A stretch of 64,000 nucleotides of DNA from JANXQE01 sp035651635. GTDB taxonomy: Bacteria > Verrucomicrobiota > Verrucomicrobiia > Limisphaerales > UBA8199. The DNA is taken from positions 1 to 64,000 of the forward strand of contig DASRFK010000217.1 of assembly GCA_035651635.1 (NCBI GenBank), read 5' to 3'. The position numbers and the translations under genes are program-made. Shown here one piece after another: positions 34,943 to 43,756 of this stretch; within the stretch, counting starts at the first letter, position 1, and the number at the start of each line of letters is the position of its first letter. The notes beneath the pieces are model-generated. The model had not been told where the DNA came from. It searched no databases and saw only the letters and a program-made list of their open reading frames with translations.

Positions 34943-37842
34943 TGGGCTCCGCGCAGCCGGTCGAGGGCCGTCTTGACCCGTTCACGTTTGCTCTGCCACT
35001 CCGCGAGCCGTTGCTGGTGCTCGGTTAAAACGTGTGCCGGCGCACGGGTGGTGAAATTCGGGTTGTTGAGCTTTTGTTCCACCTTGCCGATCTCGCTCTC
35101 GATTTTCTCCAACTCTTTGCTCAGCCTGGCGATTTCGGCGCCGACGTCCTGCACGCCTTCCAGCGGTAAAAAGAGCTCGCCCACTTCCGCGTGCACCACC
35201 GGCGTGCCTTGCGGAGGCTCAAAATTGGGATTCACCTCGAGGCTTTCGGCATTGAGTAGAAGCTTAAACACTTCTAAATCCTGCGGAGGCACAGCGCCGG
35301 AAGGTTTAAGAATGAATTTCACCTTCTTGGCGGCGGGTACATTTGCTTCTCTCCGCAGATTCCGGCCCTGTGTGACGAGCGCAAATTTGGCATCGACGAT
35401 TTCGAGATAGCATCCGTCCAGGCCGTAGTGGCCGCGAAAGTCTTCCTCGAGCGGCTTGGGCCACGGAGCGAACAGGATCGTAGTGCCGCCTTGGTTAGGC
35501 GGCATCTCCTGCTGGTATCCCATCCCATGCCACAGTTCTTCACTAATAAATGGGAGGAACGGATGAAACAGACGCAAGGCATGGGAGAGAATCAAATCGA
35601 TTACCGCGAGAGTATTGGCGCGACGGGCGGCCGCTCCCTCGGTCATCGGTTCACTATCAGCCGGACGCGTTAGAACCGCCTTGCTGGCTTCGATGTACCA
35701 ATCGCAGTATTCGCTCCAGAAAAACCGATACAGCGTCTGCGTAACTTCATTGAAACGATATTCGGCGAAGGCCGTGTTAATTTCACGAATCGCCTGGTCT
35801 AACTTCAGGAGAATCCACTTGTCGTAGCCGCTCAGAAGTTCGGGAGCGATTTCGCCCTGGACTTCCCCGCCCTGAAGTTGGCGAAATCGGCAGGCGTTCC
35901 AAAGCTTGTTGCAAAAGTTGCGCCCGAGTTCGACGTCTTTCTCGTCAAAGAGCACGTCCTGGCCCAGCGGTGCGCTGCGCATCGTGCCAAAGCGCAGTGC
36001 GTCAGCCCCGTACCGGGCGATCAGATCGAGCGGGTCGGGTGAGTTGCCGAGGCTTTTGCTCATCTTCCGGCCCAATTTGTCCCGGATAATTCCAGTAAAG
36101 TAGACGTTGCGAAACGGCAACTCGCCCATGTACTCATAGCCGGCCATGATCATGCGGGCGACCCAGAAGAAAATGATATCCGGCCCCGTAACCAGATCGG
36201 TGGTGGGGTAGAATTTTTTCAGAGTGTCCGTCCGCTCGGGCCAGCCCATGGTCGCGAACGGCCACAGCCAGGAACTGCACCAGGTATCCAGCACATCGGT
36301 AGATTGGGCAAAACCGAAGCTCTCCAGTTCCTTGGCGATGTCCATCGAGTCCGGGCCGAGACAGACCTCGATCTCGGAGATTTCCCCGGGAGGCGGCAAC
36401 GTCCCGGCGGCGGACAACTCGATGATCCTGGCGTCGGTGAGCTTGAGCCGGCAACTCACGTCCGAACGGGCCGCGAGAGATTTGCGAATCGCTTCCAGAC
36501 TTTGGGCCGGATCAGATTGGGATTGCGGATTGGTGGCACTCGTCGCGGCGGTTCGGCCGAGCACGGCCGACCAGACAGGGACCTGGTGTCCCCACCAAAG
36601 CTGGCGGCTGATGCACCAATCCCGGATATTGCCCATCCAGTGCGAGTAGGTTTTGGTCCAGCGTTCCGGGTGGAAAGCGATCCGGCCTTCTTCAACCGCT
36701 TTGGTTGACGGCTCGACGCTCGGGTATTTAAGAAACCACTGCTCGCTGAGATACGGCTCGATGGGCACATGGCTGCGCTGGCTGTACCCCACATTATGCA
36801 CATAATCTTCGGTCTTGAGGAGCAGGCCTTGTTCGGTGAGTTCCTCGATCACCGCTTGCCGTGCTTCCATGCGGTCCAGGCCGTCAAAATCTTCACCCGC
36901 TTCGCGAGTCATAGCGCCGTCCGGCCCAATCACCACCGTGACCGGCAAGTGGTGACGCAGTCCCATTTCGTAATCATTGGGGTCGTGGGCGGGCGTGACC
37001 TTGACGCACCCGGTGCCGAACTTCGGATCAACAAAATCGTCGGCAATGATCGGTATGGCCTTATTTTGCAGCGGCAACAGGCAGCGGCGGCCGACCAAAT
37101 TTGTGTAGCGCGGATCGGCGGGGTTCACGGCGACCGCTTCGTCGCCGAGCATCGTTTCGGGACGCGTGGTCGCGACGATGATGAATCCATCGGGTTCCGG
37201 CCGGCCGTGAGCATCGAGCAAAGGATATTTCAGGTGCCAGAGTTGACCCTTTTCTTCTACCATCTCGACTTCTTCATCCGAGAGGGCGGTCTTGGCAGAC
37301 GGATCCCAATTGACCATTCGCTTGCCGCGATAAATCAGACCTTTCTTGTATAGGGCAGCAAAAACCCGCTGGACGCACTGGGAATACGCGGGATCCATCG
37401 TGAAACGTTCCCGGCTCCAGTCGCAGGAACAGCCGAGTTTTTTCAACTGCTGGATGATAATGCCGCCGTGCTTTTCCTTCCAAGCCCAGGCGTGTTCGAG
37501 AAATTTTTCGCGCCCGAGATCGTCGCGATGTTTCATCAACCCTTGTTTGCGCAGAGCTTTCTCGACCACGGCCTGCGTCGCGATGCCGGCGTGATCGGTC
37601 CCAGGCAGCCACAAAACCTCTTTGCCCTCCATGCGAGCTTTGCGGGAGAGGATGTCCTGGATCGTATTATTCAGGACGTGCCCCATGTGGAGCATGCCTG
37701 TCACGTTCGGCGGAGGAATAACGATGGAATAGGCCGGTTTGGAGGAGTTGGCATCGGCGACGAAACAGTTTTGTTTCAGCCAGAAAGCGTACCACTTTTC
37801 CTCGACCGCCTGCGGCTCGTAAGCTTTAGAGATCTCCGCCAT
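34939..37842 (-). CDS. valS: Valyl-tRNA synthetase
   Basis: A 967-aa class I synthetase that charges tRNA-Val and edits misactivated threonine. The HIGH motif reads HMGH (52-55) and KMSKS is intact (RKMSKSLGNSP). The editing domain and a C-terminal coiled coil (EIARLSKELEKIESEIGKVEQKLN) are present. An insert with poor conservation (NPQSQSDPAQSLEAIRKSL) lies between the two halves of the catalytic domain just before DVLDTWCSSWLWPF. The ATG at 37842 is preferred over a GTG 12 bases upstream because MAEISKAYEP is the usual opening. The upstream flank is directly the end of the GxxExxY cassette. Confidence 0.96.
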   Translation of the reverse strand: MAEISKAYEPQAVEEKWYAFWLKQNCFVADANSSKPAYSIVIPPPNVTGMLHMGHVLNNTIQDILSRKARMEGKEVLWLPGTDHAGIATQAVVEKALRKQGLMKHRDDLGREKFLEHAWAWKEKHGGIIIQQLKKLGCSCDWSRERFTMDPAYSQCVQRVFAALYKKGLIYRGKRMVNWDPSAKTALSDEEVEMVEEKGQLWHLKYPLLDAHGRPEPDGFIIVATTRPETMLGDEAVAVNPADPRYTNLVGRRCLLPLQNKAIPIIADDFVDPKFGTGCVKVTPAHDPNDYEMGLRHHLPVTVVIGPDGAMTREAGEDFDGLDRMEARQAVIEELTEQGLLLKTEDYVHNVGYSQRSHVPIEPYLSEQWFLKYPSVEPSTKAVEEGRIAFHPERWTKTYSHWMGNIRDWCISRQLWWGHQVPVWSAVLGRTAATSATNPQSQSDPAQSLEAIRKSLAARSDVSCRLKLTDARIIELSAAGTLPPPGEISEIEVCLGPDSMDIAKELESFGFAQSTDVLDTWCSSWLWPFATMGWPERTDTLKKFYPTTDLVTGPDIIFFWVARMIMAGYEYMGELPFRNVYFTGIIRDKLGRKMSKSLGNSPDPLDLIARYGADALRFGTMRSAPLGQDVLFDEKDVELGRNFCNKLWNACRFRQLQGGEVQGEIAPELLSGYDKWILLKLDQAIREINTAFAEYRFNEVTQTLYRFFWSEYCDWYIEASKAVLTRPADSEPMTEGAAARRANTLAVIDLILSHALRLFHPFLPFISEELWHGMGYQQEMPPNQGGTTILFAPWPKPLEEDFRGHYGLDGCYLEIVDAKFALVTQGRNLRREANVPAAKKVKFILKPSGAVPPQDLEVFKLLLNAESLEVNPNFEPPQGTPVVHAEVGELFLPLEGVQDVGAEIARLSKELEKIESEIGKVEQKLNNPNFTTRAPAHVLTEHQQRLAEWQSKRERVKTALDRLRGAQ

Positions 37843-37848
37843 ATTTTT

Positions 37849-38335
37849 AACCACGGATAGACACGGATAAACACTGATGGGACTAAAGCACCATGCGGTC
37901 CCACTGTAAGACAGGATATTTGAAATTCAAAATCAAGCCGACCCTCAAACCGGTGATCCTAAGGTAGTTTAACATTTGTCCCCGCTCGTGGTCGGTTATC
38001 TTTTCAATGACCTTCGCGTCGGTAACTACAGACCCGAAAACAAGCAAATCAGGGATGAACTCCCCTACGGTTTCACCAAGAAAGACGACGGGAAACCTGC
38101 GTTGCTGATCAAATGGTATACCCTTTTGCCGAAAGGCCACGACCAGCGAATTCTCATAGATCTTCTCTTGAAGGCCAGGGCCAATCCCATTCAGAACTTC
38201 GAAAGCGCAACCGATGATCGCTTTGGTTTCACTCTTATGAAGAAGTTGAGACCCGTCACTGCCGGTCAAATCCGGCCCCGTATCCGTGTTCATCGGTGTT
38301 CATCCGTGGTTTCAACGGTGTTCATCCGTGGTTAT
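37849..38335. mobile_element. GxxExxY cassette with imperfect terminal inverted repeats
   Basis: The left end (37849-37880, aaccacggatagacacgg onward) is the imperfect reverse complement of 38281-38311 (25 of 31 positions). A third half copy lies at 38312-38335. The only gene between them is the GxxExxY gene, whose start codon lies inside the right repeat and whose stop is three bases inside the left repeat. The cassette fills the whole gap between the cimA stop codon (38332-38334, touching the outer repeat) and the valS start (37842). A-rich bases on both sides could be a target duplication, but this cannot be proved. No transposase is present. Confidence 0.7.
37883..38293 (-). CDS. GxxExxY family protein (PD-(D/E)XK nuclease fold)
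   Basis: A 136-aa protein of the GxxExxY family, assigned to the PD-(D/E)XK nuclease superfamily. The name motif is GLQEKIY (Gly40, Glu43, Tyr46). The nuclease-like core is PDLLVFGSVVTDAK, with Asp82 and Asp92-x-Lys94; most relatives have ExK here. The C-terminal QMLNYLRITGLRVGLILNF is typical. The first codons, ATG and the following ACGGATACGG, lie within the terminal inverted repeat. The biological role of the family is unknown. It is intact, unlike the relic at 32.3 kb, and lies between cimA and valS in the same orientation. Confidence 0.88.
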   Translation of the reverse strand: MNTDTGPDLTGSDGSQLLHKSETKAIIGCAFEVLNGIGPGLQEKIYENSLVVAFRQKGIPFDQQRRFPVVFLGETVGEFIPDLLVFGSVVTDAKVIEKITDHERGQMLNYLRITGLRVGLILNFKYPVLQWDRMVL

Positions 38336-39891
38336 TTTTTGGTCAGGCGGTACTCGAAGCTGTCGGAGAGGGCCTGGACGCTGGCTTCGATGATATTGTC
38401 ATGCACGCCGACGGTCCCCCATTCTTCTTTGCCGTCAGTCGACTCGATGAGCACGCGGGTGCGCGCGCCGGTCCCGGCCGTCGAATCGAGGATGCGCACT
38501 TTGTAGTCTTCCAAATGGACTTTCTTGAGCTGTGGAAAGAACTGAACCAAGGCCCGGCGGAGCGCCCCATCCAGCGCGTTGATTGGGCCATCGCCTTCGG
38601 CAATGGTATGTTCGGTCACTCCATCCACTCGCACTTTGACACTGGCCTGGCACACGGAAATGGACCGCTCACGCCGAACGGAAACGTGATAGCCTTCGAT
38701 GCTGAAAGGCGGATCCTGGTGTTTTAAACACTTGCCGATGAGCAACGCCAGCGAACCTTCGGCCGCTTCATATTCGTAGCCCTGGCTTTCCAAACGTTTG
38801 ACTTCAGTCGTGATCGTCCGGGTTTCGGGCGCATCCGGCTGTAGTTTGAAACCCAGTTCGACCGCCTTCATCAGAATGTTCGTGCGGCCGGACATGTCGC
38901 TGATCAGTACGCGCCGCTGGTTCCCAATCGACTCCGGGTTGATGTGCTCGTAGCTGCGGGCGACGCGGTCGATGGCGTGCACGTGCATGCCGCCTTTGTG
39001 GGCGAAGGCGGTTTGGCCTACCCACGGTTGGCGCGGATCGTGCCGCACATTGGCGATTTCGTCCACGAACTCCGAAAGTTCTTTGAGCTGCGGCAACGAT
39101 TTTTCGGGCAGCACCTTCTGCTTCAATTTAAGTTGGAGCAGAGGAATGATCGTGGTCAGGTTGCAATTGCCCGTGCGTTCACCATAGCCGTTGATGGTCC
39201 CCTGGATTTGGGTGGCGCCGGCCTGAATGCCGGCCAGGCCGTTCGCGGCGCCGAGACCAATATCGTTATGAGTATGAATCCCCAACCGCGCCGTGAGTTT
39301 CCTTCGAGCGGAGGCAACAATATCGGAAATTTCTTGAGGCAAACAGCCGCCATTGGTGTCACACAACACGATGCAATCCGCGCCGGCCTGTTCGGCTGCC
39401 TGCCAGGTCGCGAGGGCGTAGTCCGGTTCATCCTTGTAGCCGTCGAAAGCGTGTTCAGCGTCGTAGATGACTTGTTTGCCGTGATCCTTGAGAAAGCGAA
39501 TGGTGTCGGCGATCATGGCCAGGTTCTCGTCGGGCCTGGCACGGAGCACTTCATGGACATGCAACAACCAACTCTTGCCCACGATCGTCGCAACCGGAGT
39601 CTCGGCTTCGAGGATCTGGCGCATTAGTTCATCCTGCTCGACGACCACGCCTTTGCGACGGGTCATGCTGAAGGCAGCGATCAGCGCGTTCCTCCACTTG
39701 CGCCGGGCAGCCTGGCTGAAGAATTCCATGTCCTTGGGATTACTCCCCGGCCAGCCACCTTCAATGTAATGAATCCCGAACGCGTCCAATCGCTCGGCAA
39801 TGCGCAGTTTGTCCAACGCGGAGAAGTTAATGCCTTCTCCCTGGCTGCCATCGCGCAGGGTCGTATCGTACAGCTCGATCTCGGGTTTCAT
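38332..39891 (-). CDS. cimA: (R)-citramalate synthase
   Basis: A 519-aa enzyme of the DRE-TIM metallolyase family that condenses pyruvate and acetyl-CoA to citramalate, giving isoleucine precursors independently of threonine. The start MKPEIELYDTTLRDGSQGEG carries the catalytic Arg-Asp; GIHTHNDIGLGAANGLAGIQ supplies metal-binding histidines; and INGYGERTGNCNL is typical. The C-terminal ~130 residues form the LeuA-like allosteric domain (VEDYKVRILD-like segment, TGARTRVLIES). The ATG at 39891 matches the family start; a longer frame has no support. The stop codon touches the outer edge of the GxxExxY cassette. Confidence 0.95.
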   Translation of the reverse strand: MKPEIELYDTTLRDGSQGEGINFSALDKLRIAERLDAFGIHYIEGGWPGSNPKDMEFFSQAARRKWRNALIAAFSMTRRKGVVVEQDELMRQILEAETPVATIVGKSWLLHVHEVLRARPDENLAMIADTIRFLKDHGKQVIYDAEHAFDGYKDEPDYALATWQAAEQAGADCIVLCDTNGGCLPQEISDIVASARRKLTARLGIHTHNDIGLGAANGLAGIQAGATQIQGTINGYGERTGNCNLTTIIPLLQLKLKQKVLPEKSLPQLKELSEFVDEIANVRHDPRQPWVGQTAFAHKGGMHVHAIDRVARSYEHINPESIGNQRRVLISDMSGRTNILMKAVELGFKLQPDAPETRTITTEVKRLESQGYEYEAAEGSLALLIGKCLKHQDPPFSIEGYHVSVRRERSISVCQASVKVRVDGVTEHTIAEGDGPINALDGALRRALVQFFPQLKKVHLEDYKVRILDSTAGTGARTRVLIESTDGKEEWGTVGVHDNIIEASVQALSDSFEYRLTKK

Positions 39892-39989
39892 TCGAAATGC
39901 CGCCAAAGGCGAGAGGCCATATTTACGAAAACCGACCCTCGTTGCAAAGACCAAATGGGGCGCGAAACCGTTGCGCCGCACGGAGGCGT

Positions 39990-40100
39990 GTTAAAATCCG
40001 AAATCCGAAGGCCGAAGCCAGAAGGAAATCCGAAAGCCAAAGTCCGAACAGGAGGAAACGTGGATTGCCGCTTGATTCGGATTTCGGGTTTGGATCTGCG
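39990..40100. repeat. Imperfect inverted-repeat patch, family E
   Basis: Short motifs aaatccgaaatccgaagg and aaatccgaaagccaaag at 39993-40045 are complemented by attcggatttcgggtttg near 40075-40092. This looks like a decayed dispersed palindromic element between cimA and the FHA gene. It holds no gene. Confidence 0.5.
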
Positions 40101-40148
40101 GCCTGCGGCTGAAGCCGACATCTCAGACCCAGGCTCATCCGACGCCCG

Positions 40149-40751
40149 CTACTCGTCGCCTTTACCGGTGCGGATGAATGGTAGTTTGACGGTGCGCTGC
40201 AAGAAGCCGAGGAAAGTCTTCTTCTTCTTCTTTTCTCCACCGATGGGTTCGACGGCGTGGCTGCAGAGCGGGCAAAGCCGGAGCAATTTGCCGCCGCGGC
40301 GACGGAGCCGGTGAACGCATTCTTCGCACATCACCTCGCGGCAGTGCGTGCACTGATAGGCGGCATTGGCCCGTTTGTGACGCGGACAGACGAGAGAGCC
40401 GTCGGTAAGGACGATCGGTGGGGCGGGCTTGGGCAGCTCGAACTTCGGAATGGCGATGGTAACGTCAGTGCTTTCAACCAGGAGGTCAACGTCGCCGAGC
40501 CGCAGGATTTGTCCGGCGGCCAGAGTAGCCTCCATGACTGGTTCTCCGTTGATATAGGTGCCATTGGTCGAACCGCAGTCACGGACAATAACCTCGCCAT
40601 TGCTGAGAGCGATTTCGCAGTGCTTGGAGGAAATGGTGGCGTGCTCGATGATGAAATCGTTTCCGGGACTACGGCCAAAACGATTAACTCCCAGGTTAAG
40701 GTTGATAACCTGGTTATTGAACCCTGGCGACTGAATCAATAGTTTGGCCAT
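40149..40751 (-). CDS. FHA domain protein with a zinc-binding cysteine cluster
   Basis: A 200-aa cytoplasmic protein. Residues ~1-95 are an FHA phosphothreonine-binding domain with the signature elements FGRSPGNDFII, ISSKHCEI and DCGSTNGTYING. A Cys/His-rich module follows (CPRHKRANAAYQCTHCREVMCEECVHRL ... CPLCSH), with regular Cys-x2-Cys spacing like a B-box or zinc ribbon. The C-terminus is basic (KKKKKTFLGF). It could recognise phosphorylated proteins, for example targets of Hanks-type kinases such as the one at 14.7-18.9 kb; that link is inference. No adjacent partner gene. Confidence 0.87.
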   Translation of the reverse strand: MAKLLIQSPGFNNQVINLNLGVNRFGRSPGNDFIIEHATISSKHCEIALSNGEVIVRDCGSTNGTYINGEPVMEATLAAGQILRLGDVDLLVESTDVTIAIPKFELPKPAPPIVLTDGSLVCPRHKRANAAYQCTHCREVMCEECVHRLRRRGGKLLRLCPLCSHAVEPIGGEKKKKKTFLGFLQRTVKLPFIRTGKGDE

Positions 40752-41300
40752 GTAACCCCTGACTGCGAAGTAGTTTCTACCAAAAAGTCATCGCCTGTGT
40801 CGATAGAAATTGTTTATGGATTATTACGGAATCCAGCGCTCGGGCGGAGGCCGAACAGTGCGGCGGAACGCGGTTCCGGCAGGGAAATTTCCTAGTCATT
40901 TTGCGTAGGAATCATTTGGAGCGCTAGAACGTGATATTCGGGAAAGAATGTTTTCCAACGGAGATTCGGTGCTAGACAAAAAGAGTTGCCGGGCGCGCCC
41001 TGAAGGCAGGAAACGCATGGCCGCAGGCCCTGACCTACAGCAGCTTTACGACGGCGGAGTTACTGGCAAAAGCATCACCCAAGGCGACTTGGTATGGGGC
41101 CAGTCGCCTCGATAGAAGATGCAGCGGTGGTTTGTTGCCGCGGGCAACTGATGCCCGCGCGCCGGCTGCCGCATAAATGCGGCATAAATGCGGCCGCCCC
41201 TGGAAGTGTGTGCGAGCTGCGGAGGAGGTCACGGTCCGCGGCCGATGCTCTTAAGGGGCACCGAAAGCTTGCAGCGAATAATCGGCCTTCCCGCTGAGGT
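40752..41300. other. Intergenic region with a small palindrome
   Basis: About 550 bases between the FHA and GH127 genes. The only notable structure is GCCGCATAAATGCGGC at 41168-41183, found again at 62851-62866 with the same flanking gct. Several short frames here are not credible genes. Confidence 0.45.
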
Positions 41301-43337
41301 TCACTCCTGGCTTTGCGGCGTGGCAACGTCGGACTGTTCCGGCATCCACACCTGCATTGGACAGGATCCGCGATTGGCGTTTGCGTAATAAGGTACCGCG
41401 GTTACCTGGAACGGCGTGGCCACGATGTTCTTTGCTGCCGTTCTGAATACGGCCGTCGCCGTCGCGGTAAGAACGGTCACTCCGCCCAGGAGATTGCGTT
41501 CGTATTTGGCCGTGAATTCTGTTCCCGGAGGAAGGACAAGGTTTTGAACGGCTGCGCCGTTGTCGGCACCTTCGAAGCAGTAAACCATCGGACCGCGCAT
41601 CAGAGCGACGCGGCCCCGGGCGGCCTCGACCTGGAAATTGGCGGTGACGCGTTGCACCGGCATGTCCAGGTGCAACTGCACCGTGTCCCCGGCTCTCCAT
41701 CGGCGATGCACAGTGACATAGCCACGAACGATAGCAGCCTCCTCGACCGGCTTTCCGTTCACGCTCAAGCGCACCGCACCGCGGGTTGGGCGGTTTTCCG
41801 GGTGATAAAGCTCTTCGGGATAAGAGGGTCCCTGACACCAACCCGGAACGCGGATGCGCACGTCGAACTCGCTCGGTTTGTCCGGTTCCACGCTGATTTT
41901 GACCTCGCCTTGCCAAGGGTAATCGGTCGCCTGTTTCAGCACGACTTTGCCGCCACCGAATTGGATTTGCGCTTCGCTGCCGACGAATAAGTTTACGTAA
42001 ATGCCCGAGTTGTCCTGGGCGTAAATGTAGCCGGGCATCGCCCCCATCAACTTCAGGAACATGGGCGGACAACAGGGACAACCGTTCCAAGCCCAGCGCG
42101 CGTTACCGTGCGGCGCCTCCAGCGGATTGACATAGGTGTAGGAGTCGCCCGCCAGGGACACGCCGGCCAGGGCGCCGTTGTAAAGTTCGCGTTCGAGCGC
42201 ATCCGCGTAACGCGCGTCGCCGGCGAGCAGATCCAGGTTTTGATCAAAAAAAGCGGCGGCAACCGCTCCGCAGGTCTCCAGGTAGCCGTTGTTGGGGAGG
42301 AAATAATCTTTGCCAAAAGCTTCGCCGGCGGCAGTGGCGCCGATCCCACCGGTGACGTACATTTTCTTGCCACACATATTTCCCCACAAACGGAGAGCGG
42401 CCTGGCGATAATCGTCGCGGCCATTGATGCCGGCGAGCGCGGTAACGCCGCTGCACAGCAGGGCCGCCCGGACCGCATGGCCTTCGATGGTTGTTTGTTC
42501 GAAAACCGGTTCGTGATCCTGATTGTACGAACCATACGATAGTTGATCCTTGCGCGGATGCCCCCGCGCTTCCACCCAGTACTGAGCCAAGGCCAGGTAG
42601 CGGCTTTCATCAACGGGCACGGCCAGATCGCGCTTCAGCCCCGGATGTTCGCGAAAGAACAGGTATAGATTCGCGAATGCCTCCTCGACGATCGCGTGAT
42701 TAGGAACCAATTCGTATTTCGGCGCCGGCCCGATCTGATAGCAGGTATAATTCGCCAGCTTGACCGCCACGTTCAGCAAATTGTTTTTACCCGTGGCCTG
42801 GCAGTAATGCACGGCCGCCTCGCACAGCGCGCCGACGTTGTACATTTCGTGCTGATAACCGTCGTTACCACCGTTCAGGCCCCAGCGTTGGTTGGGATGC
42901 TGCAGTTCGGTCCAGGTGTTGAGATACCCATTTGTATCCCTGGTTTGGGCCGCGGCGATGCGGGCGATATATGCGTCTATCCGGCTTTCCAATACTGGAT
43001 CGGGCCGGGCGGCCAGAAAATCCGCCGAACCGCGGATCATCTCATAAATCAGGCCGTCATACCAGGGCGGTCCAGCGTGACCATCCGACTTCCCGTCACG
43101 AACCCGATCGAAATTATTCAGCGCGCCACCGCGGTCGTTCTCGAACTTCGTAAAGCAATCCGGGATGGTAACCGCCTGCCAGACGGCGCGCTTGGGTGAC
43201 CAAAAAGAGTCTTTGATCTTCACCGCTTGGATCGGGACAGGCCTGAGTTGATTCGCCGCTTGCGCGACTGTTGTAATAATGCCCGCTTCGAGACAACTGG
43301 TGACTCCCAAAATGAACGCGACGGAGGAGACTTTCAT
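41301..43337 (-). CDS. GH127 family (beta-L-arabinofuranosidase-like) glycoside hydrolase
   Basis: A 678-aa exported enzyme of the GH127/DUF1680 family, which removes L-arabinofuranose or related sugars from plant cell-wall glycans. The zinc-cysteinate active site is conserved: Glu339, Glu354 and Cys356 (GYLETCG), plus the CPCC cluster at 420-423 that supplies the nucleophilic and metal-ligand cysteines. An (alpha/alpha)6 barrel is followed by beta-sandwich domains. The signal peptide is MKVSSVAFILGVTSCLEA. The ATG at 43337 is chosen because the signal follows it; an open frame reaches 43613 but its N-terminal part has no domain. It is divergent from the GspE-type gene. Confidence 0.9.
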   Translation of the reverse strand: MKVSSVAFILGVTSCLEAGIITTVAQAANQLRPVPIQAVKIKDSFWSPKRAVWQAVTIPDCFTKFENDRGGALNNFDRVRDGKSDGHAGPPWYDGLIYEMIRGSADFLAARPDPVLESRIDAYIARIAAAQTRDTNGYLNTWTELQHPNQRWGLNGGNDGYQHEMYNVGALCEAAVHYCQATGKNNLLNVAVKLANYTCYQIGPAPKYELVPNHAIVEEAFANLYLFFREHPGLKRDLAVPVDESRYLALAQYWVEARGHPRKDQLSYGSYNQDHEPVFEQTTIEGHAVRAALLCSGVTALAGINGRDDYRQAALRLWGNMCGKKMYVTGGIGATAAGEAFGKDYFLPNNGYLETCGAVAAAFFDQNLDLLAGDARYADALERELYNGALAGVSLAGDSYTYVNPLEAPHGNARWAWNGCPCCPPMFLKLMGAMPGYIYAQDNSGIYVNLFVGSEAQIQFGGGKVVLKQATDYPWQGEVKISVEPDKPSEFDVRIRVPGWCQGPSYPEELYHPENRPTRGAVRLSVNGKPVEEAAIVRGYVTVHRRWRAGDTVQLHLDMPVQRVTANFQVEAARGRVALMRGPMVYCFEGADNGAAVQNLVLPPGTEFTAKYERNLLGGVTVLTATATAVFRTAAKNIVATPFQVTAVPYYANANRGSCPMQVWMPEQSDVATPQSQE

Positions 43338-43756
43338 GCCGGAGGGAATGATTACGGACCCGGGCGGCGCCTGCAAGGTTTTGGGTGGGCCCCACCCATT
43401 CTGAGTGCAGAATGGGGAAGACCGAGACTCCTGCAACCCCGCGAACAATTGTCCCTTGAGCTCTGTGCGGCCGCCGGAGCAGCTTCGGCTATTCGCGTTC
43501 ATTCGCGTCCATTGGCGGTTCACCACTCTTCCTGCCATTGCCCTGCCCTCTCCGGCCGCCGGCGGTTTCAACCAAGAGGAACGTTCGTCCCGGGTGCGAG
43601 CTATGCCTTGCACAGGCCTGGCCGCTTCCTACGCTCAGCAGACAGGAAGGTCTGAGCTCCGTCGTAACAGCGGAGAATTTGCTTCCGATTTGGACAAGCG
43701 TGGCTCATGCTGGAGCGAGATCCCGGCCAGGCCGAGCAACAAGGTCTGTTTACCAA
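43338..43756. other. Divergent intergenic region
   Basis: About 420 bases between the divergent GH127 and GspE-type genes. It contains promoters by necessity. An open frame on each strand extends into it without recognisable domains. No repeat or hairpin is clear. Confidence 0.35.
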
